Shown piece by piece: positions 34,519 through 43,041 of a stretch of 64,000 nucleotides of DNA. Source of the stretch: Effusibacillus pohliae DSM 22757 (GTDB taxonomy: Bacteria > Bacillota > Bacilli > Tumebacillales > Effusibacillaceae); contig NZ_AQXL01000119.1 of the NCBI RefSeq assembly GCF_000376225.1, positions 1 to 64,000 on the forward strand, read 5' to 3'. The position numbers and the translations under genes are program-made. The notes under the pieces were generated by a model. It saw only the letters and a program-made list of their open reading frames with translations. It did no database searches and was not told the DNA's origin. The first letter of the stretch is position 1; the number at the start of each line of letters is the position of its first letter.

Positions 34519-34548
34519 TAGTATCTACCCGATTCAATGGAATATGCA
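34519..34548 (-). promoter_or_regulatory. SigG-like promoter of spoVT
   Basis: Minus strand: TGCATA (34543-34548), 17-nt spacer, GATACTA (34519-34525). This fits SigG TGMATA-N17/18-CATACTA with one mismatch. The spoVT leader would be about 165 nt, longer than usual, which lowers my confidence. Confidence 0.5.
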
Positions 34549-34600
34549 ACAAAAAATAACAATCCCGGCAGAACGCGATGGCAGCGTCCCGCCGGGATTG
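34549..34600 (-). terminator. Terminator after the parvulin lipoprotein gene
   Basis: CAATCCCGGC and GCCGGGATTG arms with a 21-nt structured loop, then TTATTTTTTG on the minus strand. Confidence 0.85.
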
Positions 34601-34616
34601 CAAGCATCCGTTTCCA

Positions 34617-35558
34617 TTATCTCGAGTCGGCCGGCAATGTGATTTTGATGTTGGCGTTTTTCTTCAACTCGTCCATGTAGCTGTTCCATTCGGTTTCCAG
34701 CGCTTTTTCATTCTTTTTGAAATACATCTGTTTCAGGTCTTCTTTAACCGTGTCAAACGGTTCCGGATCGCCACGTTTTTCCACTTTCAGAATATGGAAT
34801 CCGTATTCGGTCTGCACCGGATCAGACAGTTTGCCGACTTCGATGCTCGCCGCTGCTTCCCGGAACGGATCGACATATTGGCTGAGCAGCCCTTCCATTT
34901 TGCCGCCGTTTTCTTTCGCAGTCGGGTCAATCGACACTTCCTTCGCCACCTTTGCGAAGTCTTCGCCGTTTAACACGCGCTGCTTCGCTTTCACCGCGTC
35001 TTCTTTGGTTTTCGTCAGGATATGATAGACGGTTGCGCTGCGAAAAGCCGATTTGTTTTCCTCATAGAATTTTTTCAGCTTGTCGTCAGGCATCAGTTTC
35101 GTTAGCTGGAACTGTTGCGCATACAGGGAATTCTCCACCAGCGCCTTGATATCCTGGTCCTGGATGCCGAGTTTCTTCATCTGGTCGTTCAGCTTTTTTT
35201 GGTCGCCGCCGTACGCAAATTGCGTCAGCATGTCCTTATACTGCTGCAGCATGGCATTCACCTGGTTCGGGTCCACCTTGACGTCCGCTTCCTTCGCCTT
35301 CGCCACCATCACCTTTTGGTACAGCACATACTCTTCGAGAAAATCCTGCTTGCTCTGCCCTTTCGCCTGATCCAATTCAGCCATCAGCTCATGCCGGATG
35401 TTGTACTGCTTTTGAAATTCGCCCTGATACACCTCACCGCCGTTGTAGGTGGCGACCACCGGACCCGACGTGTCGGCCGTGTTGCCGGAACATCCGGTCA
35501 ACGCGGCACATAAGGTGAACGCTGCCGCAATTGTTTTCCATCGGTTGGTTTTAGACAT
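34617..35558 (-). CDS. Lipoprotein peptidyl-prolyl isomerase (PrsA/SurA-like parvulin)
   Basis: A 313-residue exported foldase. The N terminus is a lipoprotein signal peptide (KTNRWKTIAAAFTLCAALTG followed by the lipobox cysteine, CSGN). Then a SurA-N-like helical region (residues ~35-180) and a parvulin rotamase domain (about 185-280: TVYHILTKTKEDAVKAKQRV, GEDFAKVAKEVSIDPTAKEN, GGKMEGLL, TEYGFHILKVEKRG). Such proteins sit on the outer face of the membrane and help secreted proteins fold. The ATG overlaps the end of mfd by 8 nt with GGAGG inside mfd, so it is co-transcribed with mfd, an arrangement also seen in some relatives. Confidence 0.9.
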   Translation of the reverse strand: MSKTNRWKTIAAAFTLCAALTGCSGNTADTSGPVVATYNGGEVYQGEFQKQYNIRHELMAELDQAKGQSKQDFLEEYVLYQKVMVAKAKEADVKVDPNQVNAMLQQYKDMLTQFAYGGDQKKLNDQMKKLGIQDQDIKALVENSLYAQQFQLTKLMPDDKLKKFYEENKSAFRSATVYHILTKTKEDAVKAKQRVLNGEDFAKVAKEVSIDPTAKENGGKMEGLLSQYVDPFREAAASIEVGKLSDPVQTEYGFHILKVEKRGDPEPFDTVKEDLKQMYFKKNEKALETEWNSYMDELKKNANIKITLPADSR

Positions 35559-38500
35559 TCTGCAATTCCTCCTGATTTTTTAGGACTCCTTTGTAGGCGA
35601 CCAGAAATTTTTCCACCATTTCCAGCATCTCGGGTCCTTTCAGCCCTTTGGCGCGCAAAGTGATGGTAATGTGCGTCCCCGCCATCAGCTTCAAACGATC
35701 CGGAAACTGCTGGGTGAGCGCAAACAGTTTTTCGCCGTGAATCCGCGCGTTTTGCCGTTCCGACAATTTCATCACGATATCATGGCCTTCCTGCACGAGC
35801 GACGTAAAATCATACTGGATCGCATACGCCTTGATCCGCGTGACGGTCAGCAGATTGCGCACCGGCTGCGGAATATCGCCGAACCGGTCCTCAATCTCCT
35901 CCTCCAGGTCCTGGATGTCAGAGAGAGTACGGGCCGCCACAAATTTTTTGTAAATCTCGATCTTTTGCATCGTGTCCGCGATATACTCGCTCGGAATGTA
36001 CGCGTCCGCAGCCAGCTCGACCTGCGGTTCCGGCGGCGTTTCCTTCTTCTCGCCCTTCAACTCCTGAATCGCTTCCGCCAACATGTTGGAATACAGATCG
36101 AATCCGACCGACGCAATAAAGCCGTGCTGTTCCGCCCCGAGCAGGTTGCCTGCTCCGCGGATCGCCAAGTCCCGCATCGCGATCTTGAAACCGGAACCAA
36201 GTTCCGTAAACTCCTTGATCGCCTGCAGCCGCTTCTCCGCCACTTCGGTCAGGACCTTGTCCCGCTGGTAGGTAAAATAGGCATAAGCGATCCGGTTGGA
36301 ACGGCCGACCCGCCCGCGGAGCTGATACAACTGGGAGAGTCCCAGATGATCCGCATCGTAGACGATCAGCGTGTTGACGTTCGGGATGTCGATGCCCGTC
36401 TCAATGATCGTCGTCGATACAAGCACATCGGCCCGCCCTTCGAGAAAATCGAGCATCACCCGTTCCAGCTCTTCCTCTCCCATCTGGCCGTGTCCGACGA
36501 GCACTTTCGCGTCAGGCACCAGCGCCCGGATACGTTCCGCCATGCTGTCGATATCTTTCACTTTGTTATAGAGAAAATAAACTTGTCCGCCGCGTCCCAT
36601 CTCCCGCTCAATCGCTTCCCGCACCAGGATGTCGCTGTACTCCACCACGTACGTCTGAACGGGAAAGCGGTTTTCCGGCGGCGTCTCGATCACCGACAAA
36701 TCGCGGATGCCCAGCATCGACATGTGCAGCGTTCTGGGAATGGGGGTTGCTGTAAGCGTAAGGCAATCAATATGATTTTTCAACTGTTTAATTTTTTCCT
36801 TGTGGGTGACTCCGAACCGCTGCTCCTCGTCGATAATCAAAAGACCGAGATCCTTGAACTTGATGCTCTTGTTCAACAGGCGGTGGGTGCCGATCACGAT
36901 GTCGACCGTTCCGTCCGCCAGCCCCTTCGTCACCTCTTTCATCTGCGCTTGCGTGCGAAAGCGGGAAACCACTTCCACCCGCACCGGAAAGCCGGCACAT
37001 CGTTCCTTGAACGTTTCATAATGCTGCTGCGCCAAAATGGTGGTGGGCACCAGCACGGCCACCTGCTTTCCGTCCATCACCGCTTTGAACGCGGCGCGAA
37101 TCGCCACTTCCGTTTTGCCGTAGCCGACATCTCCGCACAGCAGCCGGTCCATCGGCCGCGGCTTTTCCATATCTTTCTTGATTTCCTCGATCGCTTTCAG
37201 CTGATCGGGCGTTTCGTCATACGGGAACATCGCTTCAAATTCCCGCTGCCAATGGGTGTCCGGGCTAAACGCATGGCCGGGCGTCGCTTGCCGGGCGGCA
37301 TACAATTTGATCAAGTCTTGGGCAATGTCCTTCACCGAATTCTGGACTTTCGACTTGACCCGCGCCCATTCGTTGCCGCCAAGCGAATACAGCTTCGGTT
37401 CCTTCTCTTCCGCCCCGACATATTTTTGGATCAGGTCGATCTGCTCGACCGGGACGTACAGTTTGTCCTTTCCCTTGTATTTGATGTGCAGGTAGTCTTT
37501 GTGATTCCCGTCAATGACCAGTGTTTCGATCCCCAGGTACTGTCCGATCCCGTGGTTGACGTGCACCACATAGTCGCCCACTTTCAGGTCCTGGTAGCTT
37601 TTCAACTTCTGGGCATCGGACAGCGCTTTCATTTTTTTCGCTTTGCGCTTGGCGGCAAATACCTCGTTCTCGGTGATCACGGCCAGCTTGAACGACACCA
37701 GCTCAAAACCGTTCGCCAGATTGGCCTGCAAAATCACCGGCCGCTTCCCTATCCCCGCAAGGCTGCTCACCCGGTCGGCCTGCATCCCGTAGTCCTCGAG
37801 TACCCGTTGCAGACGCTCCGCCCGTTCCGCGTTCGCGGCCAGAAACACAACCCGCACGTTTGACCGGTGCCAGCGCTCCAGCTCCGCTTTTAAAACGGGC
37901 ATCTGCCCGTGGAAGTTCTGCCCCGCCTTGGCGGATATGTTCACCAGTTGGTGCAGCGGAACACCCGGAATGCTCCGCGGGAACAGCGACAAGAAGAGGC
38001 GTCGCCAGCGTTTGCCGACAAAGAGCTTGCTGCGGTCGACAGCCGGGATGATGCCTGGCAGGATTTCGCCGTGTTCGAGCGCGGCCGTCTCCCATTCCGC
38101 CTGTTCCTTCTCGAGCATCTGAATCGACTCCCGGAGGCGGGTCGGTTCATCCAATACAAGAATCGTGTTTGACGGCATGTAATCGAGCAAATTGGCCGAT
38201 TGCGGATCGACGAGATGCGCATAGCGAATCAGTCCGGAAAACGGAATGCCCTCCCGCATTTGCTCGATTTCCCGGCTGATGTGCTGATCCAATTTTTCCG
38301 CGAGCGAGGCGTCGCGGATCTTTTTCTTGTGCGCTTCCAGCCGCTGCTGCAGTTCATCGGCCAACGCCTGCAGCTGTTCCGGCCGCACGAGAATTTCGCG
38401 AATTGGCCAGAGTGACACACTGTCCAATTTTTCGGTGGAGCGTTGCGTGGTCGGATCAAACAGACGGATCGAATCCACTTCAATATCAAAAAATTCGATC

Positions 38501-39078
38501 CGCACGCCCATGTCCATCGTCAGCGGAAAAATGTCGAGGATGCCTCCGCGAACCGAGAACTCGCCTTTCGATTCAACCATCTCCACCCGCTCATAGCCCA
38601 AATACAGCAGTCGTTCAATCAGTTCTTCCAGGCGGATCTCATCGCCGACCTTTACATGTATAGCAGCACCAACAAAAGTTTCTTTAGCCGGCAAAGACTG
38701 ATGGACAGCCGCAATCGGAGCGATCACGACGGACGCTTTGCCTCTTGCAAGCGACTCCAATACGCCCAGCCTTGCGGCCGCCTGTTCAGGAGAGTAGGCC
38801 AGAATATCAAGATAGGACAATTCGCGGTCGGGAAACAGATGAACTTCCTCGCTGCCAAGCAGTTCCGACAAATCTTCATAGACTTGTTGGGCCTGCTGCA
38901 GATTGTGCGTGACAATCAGCAAAGGCTGCAACAAACAGGCGCGCAACGCGGCAATATACAAATGTCGCGCGGAACCGCTGATTCCCGCCGCCCACTGTTC
39001 TGACAAGGTTCCTTCAAACCCTTTCAGGATCGACTGAAAATCCGGATCGGACCGAATTAAATCAACCAACGGATGCAA
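35551..39078 (-). CDS. mfd: Transcription-repair coupling factor
   Basis: Removes RNA polymerase stalled at DNA damage and recruits UvrA. The 1175-residue product has the UvrB-homology N-terminal modules (residues ~1-350), the RNA polymerase interaction domain (about 480-550: VGDYVVHVNHGIGQYLGIET), and a RecG-like helicase core with Walker A in MDRLLCGDVGYGKTEVAIRA, DEEQRFGV (DEEQ box), LTLTATPIPRTLHMS, and the TRG motif region near QLRGRVGRSNRIAYAYF. The TRCF C-terminal domain completes it. The start is a TTG at 39078 with GGAGGGG about 8 nt upstream; an ATG at 39129 has no such site. Confidence 0.97.
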   Translation of the reverse strand: MHPLVDLIRSDPDFQSILKGFEGTLSEQWAAGISGSARHLYIAALRACLLQPLLIVTHNLQQAQQVYEDLSELLGSEEVHLFPDRELSYLDILAYSPEQAAARLGVLESLARGKASVVIAPIAAVHQSLPAKETFVGAAIHVKVGDEIRLEELIERLLYLGYERVEMVESKGEFSVRGGILDIFPLTMDMGVRIEFFDIEVDSIRLFDPTTQRSTEKLDSVSLWPIREILVRPEQLQALADELQQRLEAHKKKIRDASLAEKLDQHISREIEQMREGIPFSGLIRYAHLVDPQSANLLDYMPSNTILVLDEPTRLRESIQMLEKEQAEWETAALEHGEILPGIIPAVDRSKLFVGKRWRRLFLSLFPRSIPGVPLHQLVNISAKAGQNFHGQMPVLKAELERWHRSNVRVVFLAANAERAERLQRVLEDYGMQADRVSSLAGIGKRPVILQANLANGFELVSFKLAVITENEVFAAKRKAKKMKALSDAQKLKSYQDLKVGDYVVHVNHGIGQYLGIETLVIDGNHKDYLHIKYKGKDKLYVPVEQIDLIQKYVGAEEKEPKLYSLGGNEWARVKSKVQNSVKDIAQDLIKLYAARQATPGHAFSPDTHWQREFEAMFPYDETPDQLKAIEEIKKDMEKPRPMDRLLCGDVGYGKTEVAIRAAFKAVMDGKQVAVLVPTTILAQQHYETFKERCAGFPVRVEVVSRFRTQAQMKEVTKGLADGTVDIVIGTHRLLNKSIKFKDLGLLIIDEEQRFGVTHKEKIKQLKNHIDCLTLTATPIPRTLHMSMLGIRDLSVIETPPENRFPVQTYVVEYSDILVREAIEREMGRGGQVYFLYNKVKDIDSMAERIRALVPDAKVLVGHGQMGEEELERVMLDFLEGRADVLVSTTIIETGIDIPNVNTLIVYDADHLGLSQLYQLRGRVGRSNRIAYAYFTYQRDKVLTEVAEKRLQAIKEFTELGSGFKIAMRDLAIRGAGNLLGAEQHGFIASVGFDLYSNMLAEAIQELKGEKKETPPEPQVELAADAYIPSEYIADTMQKIEIYKKFVAARTLSDIQDLEEEIEDRFGDIPQPVRNLLTVTRIKAYAIQYDFTSLVQEGHDIVMKLSERQNARIHGEKLFALTQQFPDRLKLMAGTHITITLRAKGLKGPEMLEMVEKFLVAYKGVLKNQEELQNV

Positions 39079-39107
39079 GTTACTATCCCCTCCATACAAC
39101 AAGAAAA

Positions 39108-39127
39108 CTTGGCATTTGCCAAGCCTC
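39108..39127 (-). terminator. Short terminator-like hairpin in the mfd leader
   Basis: CTTGGCA-AA-TGCCAAG followed by TTTTCTTGTT on the minus strand, ending about 30 nt before the mfd start. It may attenuate mfd transcription or stop residual read-through from fin. Confidence 0.45.
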
Positions 39128-39196
39128 ACTCAGAAAAATGCCTGGTATCTCCCGCTTGTCACTGATAGATGCTAGTTTCCAATTTTTGACAAGTAC

Positions 39197-39230
39197 AAAA
39201 AAGCCTGAAGGTCGAAGACCTAGGCTTCCT
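39197..39230 (-). terminator. Terminator after fin
   Basis: AAGCCTAGGTC/GACCTTCAGGCTT stem with a TTC-centred loop, then TTTTTTGTAC on the minus strand. Confidence 0.8.
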
Positions 39231-39248
39231 GCTCTTGACTTTGCCTTC

Positions 39249-39482
39249 TCATTGCAGCGGATTTTCCAGCAGCACCAGTTCCGGATGCGCTTCGATCGCT
39301 TCCTGGCAATAATCGCAAATCGTTTTCACGTATGCAACATCCTCATCCGAATTATACGTTATTATATCGGCCTGCTCTTCCGCCGTCAAGGAAGTGAACC
39401 CGAGCCTCGTTTCGTCCACCCGGCCGTGATCGACTCTGCCCAAATACGATCGGCAATGTCTGCACACATAGATGAATTGCAC
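39249..39482 (-). CDS. fin: Anti-sigma-F factor Fin
   Basis: A 77-residue zinc-ribbon protein with two CxxC pairs: FIYVCRHCRSYLGRVDHG and VAYVKTICDYCQEAIEAHPE, separated by ETRLGFTSLTAEEQADIITY. This matches Fin (YabK) of B. subtilis, which is made in the forespore under SigF and inhibits SigF to help the switch to SigG. The gene lies between pth and mfd in both. The start is a GTG at 39482 with GAGGAGG 7 nt upstream; an upstream in-frame ATG would place the promoter inside the gene. Confidence 0.92.
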   Translation of the reverse strand: MQFIYVCRHCRSYLGRVDHGRVDETRLGFTSLTAEEQADIITYNSDEDVAYVKTICDYCQEAIEAHPELVLLENPLQ

Positions 39483-39511
39483 AAAAATTCCTCCTCCATC
39501 TTCTTCTGCAT

Positions 39512-39541
39512 TAGTATGGACGAGGAAGCGATTCACCATAC
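39512..39541 (-). promoter_or_regulatory. SigF/SigG-type promoter of fin
   Basis: Minus strand: GTATG (39537-39541), 15-nt spacer, GTCCATACTA (39512-39521). This fits SigF GYWTA-N15-GGNRANAMTA at 4/5 and 6/8, and its core CATACTA is a perfect SigG -10. It ends 29 nt before the GTG, matching the forespore expression known for fin. Confidence 0.6.
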
Positions 39542-39606
39542 CCCGTTGTTCCACTGCGGTGGGAAGCTGCGATACCCGGTGCCGAATGTCGGACGTAAAC
39601 GATTCA

Positions 39607-40167
39607 TCATGAATTGTGACGGTTCATCGCCGTTTGAAAGCTGTCTTCGATGTAGGTTTGCAAAGCGGACGCCGCGTTCCGGATCGCCTGTTCAACCAGC
39701 GGGCGCTGTTCTTTGCAAAAAGCGGACAGTACATGATCGACGACGGTGACTCCCGGATCGGGACGGTCGATGCCGACCCGGATCCGCAGAAAATCCTGCG
39801 TTCCCACACAGGATATGATCGACTTGATCCCATTGTGCCCGCCCGCGCCTCCCTTGACGCGCAGCCGGATTTTGCCCAAGGGAAGATCCATGTCATCGTA
39901 CACCACCACCCATTCGCTTGCATCCGGCTTGTACCAATCCAACACCTGCCGCACCGCTTGCCCGCTCAGGTTCATATAGGTCATCGGCTTGACCAGCACA
40001 ATTTTCTCACCCTGATACGTGCCTTCCCCGTACAGAGCCTGACACTTGCTTTTGCGCACGTCGATGCCGAGCGCGTTCGCCAGCTCGTCTATCACCATAA
40101 ACCCCACATTGTGCCGGGTACCTTCATATTCTTTTCCAGGATTGCCCAAACCGATTACGATTCGCAC
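39607..40167 (-). CDS. pth: Peptidyl-tRNA hydrolase
   Basis: Recycles peptidyl-tRNAs dropped from ribosomes. The 186-residue product has RIVIGLGNPGKEYEGTRHNV (with the catalytic histidine in RHNVG), LVKPMTYMNLSGQAV, VYDDMDLPLGKIRLR and KGGAGGHNGIKSIIS. The GTG at 40167 has GGGGGATGGAG just upstream and family members begin at this point (VRIVIGLGNPG); earlier ATGs add unrelated sequence. The preceding gene here is a sigma factor, whereas B. subtilis has ctc directly before pth. Confidence 0.96.
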   Translation of the reverse strand: MRIVIGLGNPGKEYEGTRHNVGFMVIDELANALGIDVRKSKCQALYGEGTYQGEKIVLVKPMTYMNLSGQAVRQVLDWYKPDASEWVVVYDDMDLPLGKIRLRVKGGAGGHNGIKSIISCVGTQDFLRIRVGIDRPDPGVTVVDHVLSAFCKEQRPLVEQAIRNAASALQTYIEDSFQTAMNRHNS

Positions 40168-40281
40168 GCTCCATCCCCCTAGCTGGTCGGTCTCCTTTTC
40201 TAGAGTAGCGTTCCCGCCAGAAGGATGCAACGTTGGCGCGAAAAAAAACCTCCCTTACGGAAGGTTTGTTCAGATCGCTGC

Positions 40282-40953
40282 TCACATCGCCGCCTGGGCG
40301 CTGAGTACTTCGAAAATCTCTTGCAGTTGTTGATTTTTCGCCAGCTTGCGACGGACGCGGGTCAATGCGTTATCGACCGCTTTCCGACTGGGAAGTTCCA
40401 AAATATTCTGGATTTCCAGGTGACTGCATTCTTCAAAGTAGAACAGCACCAGGCAATTGTACTCCAGCGGCGTCAGGTTTTCGTTTTTCAGGATTGTACG
40501 AATGTTTTGCAAGGAGTCTTTGCGCAGCAGGATCTGATATGTAGACTTGCCGGGGTTTTCGATAACTCCCTCAAGATATGATGTATCGCAGGCAACGCCG
40601 TCTTCGTTTACCGTAGGACCATCCAACCGCATCGCCGTCCGGTTTGGCACATTGGCTTGTCCATACAATCGGCGAAGCCGCGATTTGATGTGATTCTCCA
40701 CTGTCAGTTTACAATAAGAGAAGAATGACATCTTGCCGGGTTCAAACGACTTCACTGCATTCCAGACCTCAATCCTTGCCCACTGAAAAATCTCGTCCCG
40801 ATCCGCCATCCAGCACGCATAGCGATAAGCGATTCGGCGGCACATCGGTTCCACGCGCTTCAACGTTTCCTGAAACGCATCCTCACAGGTTTTGGCTTTT
40901 AGCGCAAGAGCATTCAAATCCAGAGATGCGAAAGCGTTTGGATCCAGAGACAT
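40282..40953 (-). CDS. SigH-like RNA polymerase sigma factor
   Basis: A 223-residue sigma-70-family protein with region 2 (about residues 35-90: RRIAYRYACWMADRDEIFQW, then SFFSYCKLTVENHIKSRLRR) and region 4 (about 155-210: LTPLEYNCLVLFYFEECSHL, EIQNILELPSRKAVDNALTR, VRRKL). The end closely parallels B. subtilis SigH (VKSIDNALQRVKRKLEK), but region 2 is diverged, so it is probably not the housekeeping SigH itself. GGAGGA lies about 8 nt before the ATG at 40953. A perfect Spo0A box lies 35 nt upstream. It sits between ctc and pth, where B. subtilis has no gene. Targets unknown. Confidence 0.85.
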   Translation of the reverse strand: MSLDPNAFASLDLNALALKAKTCEDAFQETLKRVEPMCRRIAYRYACWMADRDEIFQWARIEVWNAVKSFEPGKMSFFSYCKLTVENHIKSRLRRLYGQANVPNRTAMRLDGPTVNEDGVACDTSYLEGVIENPGKSTYQILLRKDSLQNIRTILKNENLTPLEYNCLVLFYFEECSHLEIQNILELPSRKAVDNALTRVRRKLAKNQQLQEIFEVLSAQAAM

Positions 40954-40987
40954 TCTCATTCCTCCTTCCGCAAATACTGACGAAATC

Positions 40988-40994
40988 TGTCGAA
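40988..40994 (+). promoter_or_regulatory. Spo0A box upstream of the SigH-like gene
   Basis: Perfect TGTCGAA, 35 nt upstream of the minus-strand start codon. A lone 7-mer can occur by chance, so the support is modest. Confidence 0.35.
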
Positions 40995-41031
40995 ACGAAT
41001 CCTATCTCTAAAATACATCGCAAGCACCGTT

Positions 41032-41061
41032 AGGAAACAGGTACGAAACGCCCGGTTTCCT
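41032..41061. repeat. Inverted repeat upstream of the SigH-like gene
   Basis: AGGAAACAGG and CCCGGTTTCCT flank nine bases. No U-run follows, so a regulator site is more likely than a terminator. It lies between the ctc terminator and the SigH-like gene. Confidence 0.4.
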
Positions 41062-41120
41062 TAAATTCCATAAAACTTTTGGATTATTTTTGCATAGGCA
41101 GAAAGTCCCGGCATTTCCAC

Positions 41121-41152
41121 CAAAATAAAAATACCCGCCAAAAAGGCGGGTC
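41121..41152 (-). terminator. Terminator after ctc
   Basis: ACCCGCC-TTTTT-GGCGGGT hairpin (41133-41151) followed by ATTTTTATTTT on the minus strand. Confidence 0.9.
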
Positions 41153-41215
41153 AAAAGCTTCTGATGTTGCATGAACGAGCCCGAACAAAACCTGATATCA
41201 AGGGGTTCCGCTGTG

Positions 41216-41869
41216 TCAGTCGTGGGCGCCAGGTGCTTCGTGCGCACCCACACCCTCGCCTTCCGTATCGTGCACCAAATCCGGTTCCTTTGGTTCGATT
41301 TCCGTGTCAGGCGGCGCATTTTTCGCTGCGATGACGGAAACAATGACTTCCTCGGGGTCGGACTTGATCTCGCATTTTGCCGGAACCTGCAGATCTTTCA
41401 CGCGCAAATTGTTCCCGATGTCCATGTGCGAAATGTCTTCCACCAAATACTCCGGCACATCGACCGGCAGCGCCCGCACCAACACTTCCCGCATTTGTTG
41501 CTGAATCACCCCTCCCCGCTTCTCCACTGCCTCCAGACCATTTAGATATACGGGTACTTCGACGTCAACCGGCTCATCAAGAGAAACTGCGTGAAAATCG
41601 ATGTGCAGCACCTGCCGATTCAAGGGATCGCGGTCGATATGGTGAATGATCGCGTGGTGCCGGCCGATTCCCTCAATGTCCAATTCGACCAGCCCACGGC
41701 CGTTCTGGGCGGCGATTGTTTTGAACGAGTCGGCGTCGATCGAAATCGGGGTGGATTCGACATTCCGGCCATACAGCACGGCCGGCACCCCTCCCTCACG
41801 GCGAATCCGGTTTCGCTCCCCCTTCGTCAGTTTGGTGCGAATTCTGCCTCGAATCGCAACTTGTTCCAC
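41216..41869 (-). CDS. ctc: Ribosomal protein bL25 / general stress protein Ctc
   Basis: A 217-residue two-domain (TL5/Ctc-type) 5S-rRNA-binding protein. The N-terminal L25 domain holds KGERNRIRREGGVPAVLYG and VLHIDFHAVSLDEPVDVEVP; the C-terminal beta domain has REVLVRALPVDVPEYLVEDI and LRVKDLQVP; an acidic tail follows. The GTG at 41869 has GGAGGG about 6 nt upstream; an ATG at 41908 would put the ribosome binding site inside the gene. In B. subtilis ctc is induced by SigB, and a SigB-like promoter is present here too. Confidence 0.94.
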   Translation of the reverse strand: MEQVAIRGRIRTKLTKGERNRIRREGGVPAVLYGRNVESTPISIDADSFKTIAAQNGRGLVELDIEGIGRHHAIIHHIDRDPLNRQVLHIDFHAVSLDEPVDVEVPVYLNGLEAVEKRGGVIQQQMREVLVRALPVDVPEYLVEDISHMDIGNNLRVKDLQVPAKCEIKSDPEEVIVSVIAAKNAPPDTEIEPKEPDLVHDTEGEGVGAHEAPGAHD

Positions 41870-41919
41870 TCCAATCCCTCCAACGTCGTTCGTCTCAGTT
41901 TGTTCCATTCCCTATAGCG

Positions 41920-41945
41920 ATATCCATTTTGCAGGGAGTTCAAAC
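41920..41945 (-). promoter_or_regulatory. SigB-like promoter of ctc
   Basis: Minus strand: GTTTGA (41940-41945), 14-nt spacer, GGATAT (41920-41925). SigB consensus is GTTTAA-N12..14-GGGTAT, so each hexamer has one mismatch. The position parallels the well-known SigB promoter of B. subtilis ctc. Confidence 0.5.
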
Positions 41946-42086
41946 GCGTTTCGGAGAATTCTGTGAGGATTCGGGGAGGGGGAGAGAACAAGATAACTCC
42001 GCAGCCGGATCGAATCGCCCGGCACCGCGACAGACTTCTGGATGCCCGGTGCCAAGCGAACATCCAACCGCGGAGTGGATTTGCAC

Positions 42087-43031
42087 CTATTCAAACAGCA
42101 GGGAAACCGATTCTTCGTTGTGGATTCGCAGGATCGCGTCAGCGATCAACTTCGCCACGGAACGGACGACGATTTTGGCTGAACGCTTTTCGTCGGCCAG
42201 CGGAATCGAGTTGGTCACCACGACTTCCTTGATGACAGAATCGTTCAAGCGCCGGATGGCAGGACCCGAAAAAACAGGGTGTGTGCAGCACGCATACACT
42301 TCGCGCGCACCGAGTTCAATCAGCGCTTTCGCCCCGTGCGTAATCGTTCCCGCCGTATCGATGATGTCATCGATCATAATCGCGGTCTTTCCTTCAATGT
42401 TCCCGATCACGTTCATCACTTCGGCCACGTTCGGTTCCGGGCGGCGTTTGTCTATGATCGCGATCGGAGCACCGAGCCGTTCCGCCATGCTGCGAGCCCG
42501 GGTAACGCCCCCCATGTCGGGGGACACGACGACCACGTCCTGCAGATTTTTGCTCTTGAAATAGTCAGCCAAAATCGGCTCTGCATAAAGGTGATCGACC
42601 GGGATGTCAAAGAATCCCTGAATCTGCCCCGCATGCAGGTCCATCGTCACCACGCGGGTGGCGCCGGCAGTCTGGACCAGATTCGCCACCAGCTTGGCCG
42701 TGATCGGATCGCGCGCCCGCGCTTTCCGGTCTTGGCGGGCATACCCGTAATACGGGATGACCACGTTGATCCCGGCTGCCGACGCCCGCTTCAGCGCATC
42801 GACCATTATCAGTAGCTCCATCAGATGCTCATTGGCGGGAGCGGAGGTCGGTTGGATGACGAACACGTCACAGCCGCGCACGCTTTCTTCCAGTTTGATT
42901 CGAACCTCGCCGTCGGAAAAACGGGTCACATGCGAAACGCCCAGTTCGATTCCCAGATGCTGCACGATTTCTTTTGCCAACTCCGGGTTGGCGTTGCACG
43001 TGAACACTTTCAGCTTTTTATCCCGATACAC
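42087..43031 (-). CDS. prs: Ribose-phosphate pyrophosphokinase
   Basis: Makes PRPP from ribose 5-phosphate and ATP for nucleotide, His, Trp and NAD synthesis. The 314-residue product has [20 protein letters not shown], the flexible-loop region [20 protein letters not shown], the divalent-ion signature [19 protein letters not shown], and the PRPP loop [19 protein letters not shown]. The GTG at 43031 has AGGGG about 7 nt upstream; the TTG one codon earlier is also possible. It lies 10 nt after glmU, as in B. subtilis. Confidence 0.97.
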   Translation of the reverse strand: MYRDKKLKVFTCNANPELAKEIVQHLGIELGVSHVTRFSDGEVRIKLEESVRGCDVFVIQPTSAPANEHLMELLIMVDALKRASAAGINVVIPYYGYARQDRKARARDPITAKLVANLVQTAGATRVVTMDLHAGQIQGFFDIPVDHLYAEPILADYFKSKNLQDVVVVSPDMGGVTRARSMAERLGAPIAIIDKRRPEPNVAEVMNVIGNIEGKTAIMIDDIIDTAGTITHGAKALIELGAREVYACCTHPVFSGPAIRRLNDSVIKEVVVTNSIPLADEKRSAKIVVRSVAKLIADAILRIHNEESVSLLFE

Positions 43032-43041
43032 CAATAACCCC

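Noticed and set aside
35671-37863. 730-codon plus-strand frame opposite mfd
   Set aside because: Antisense shadow of mfd, without start signals.
41870-42086. Terminator between prs and ctc
   Set aside because: A GCACCG/CGGTGC inverted repeat is present near 42010-42060 but has a long loop and no U-run.
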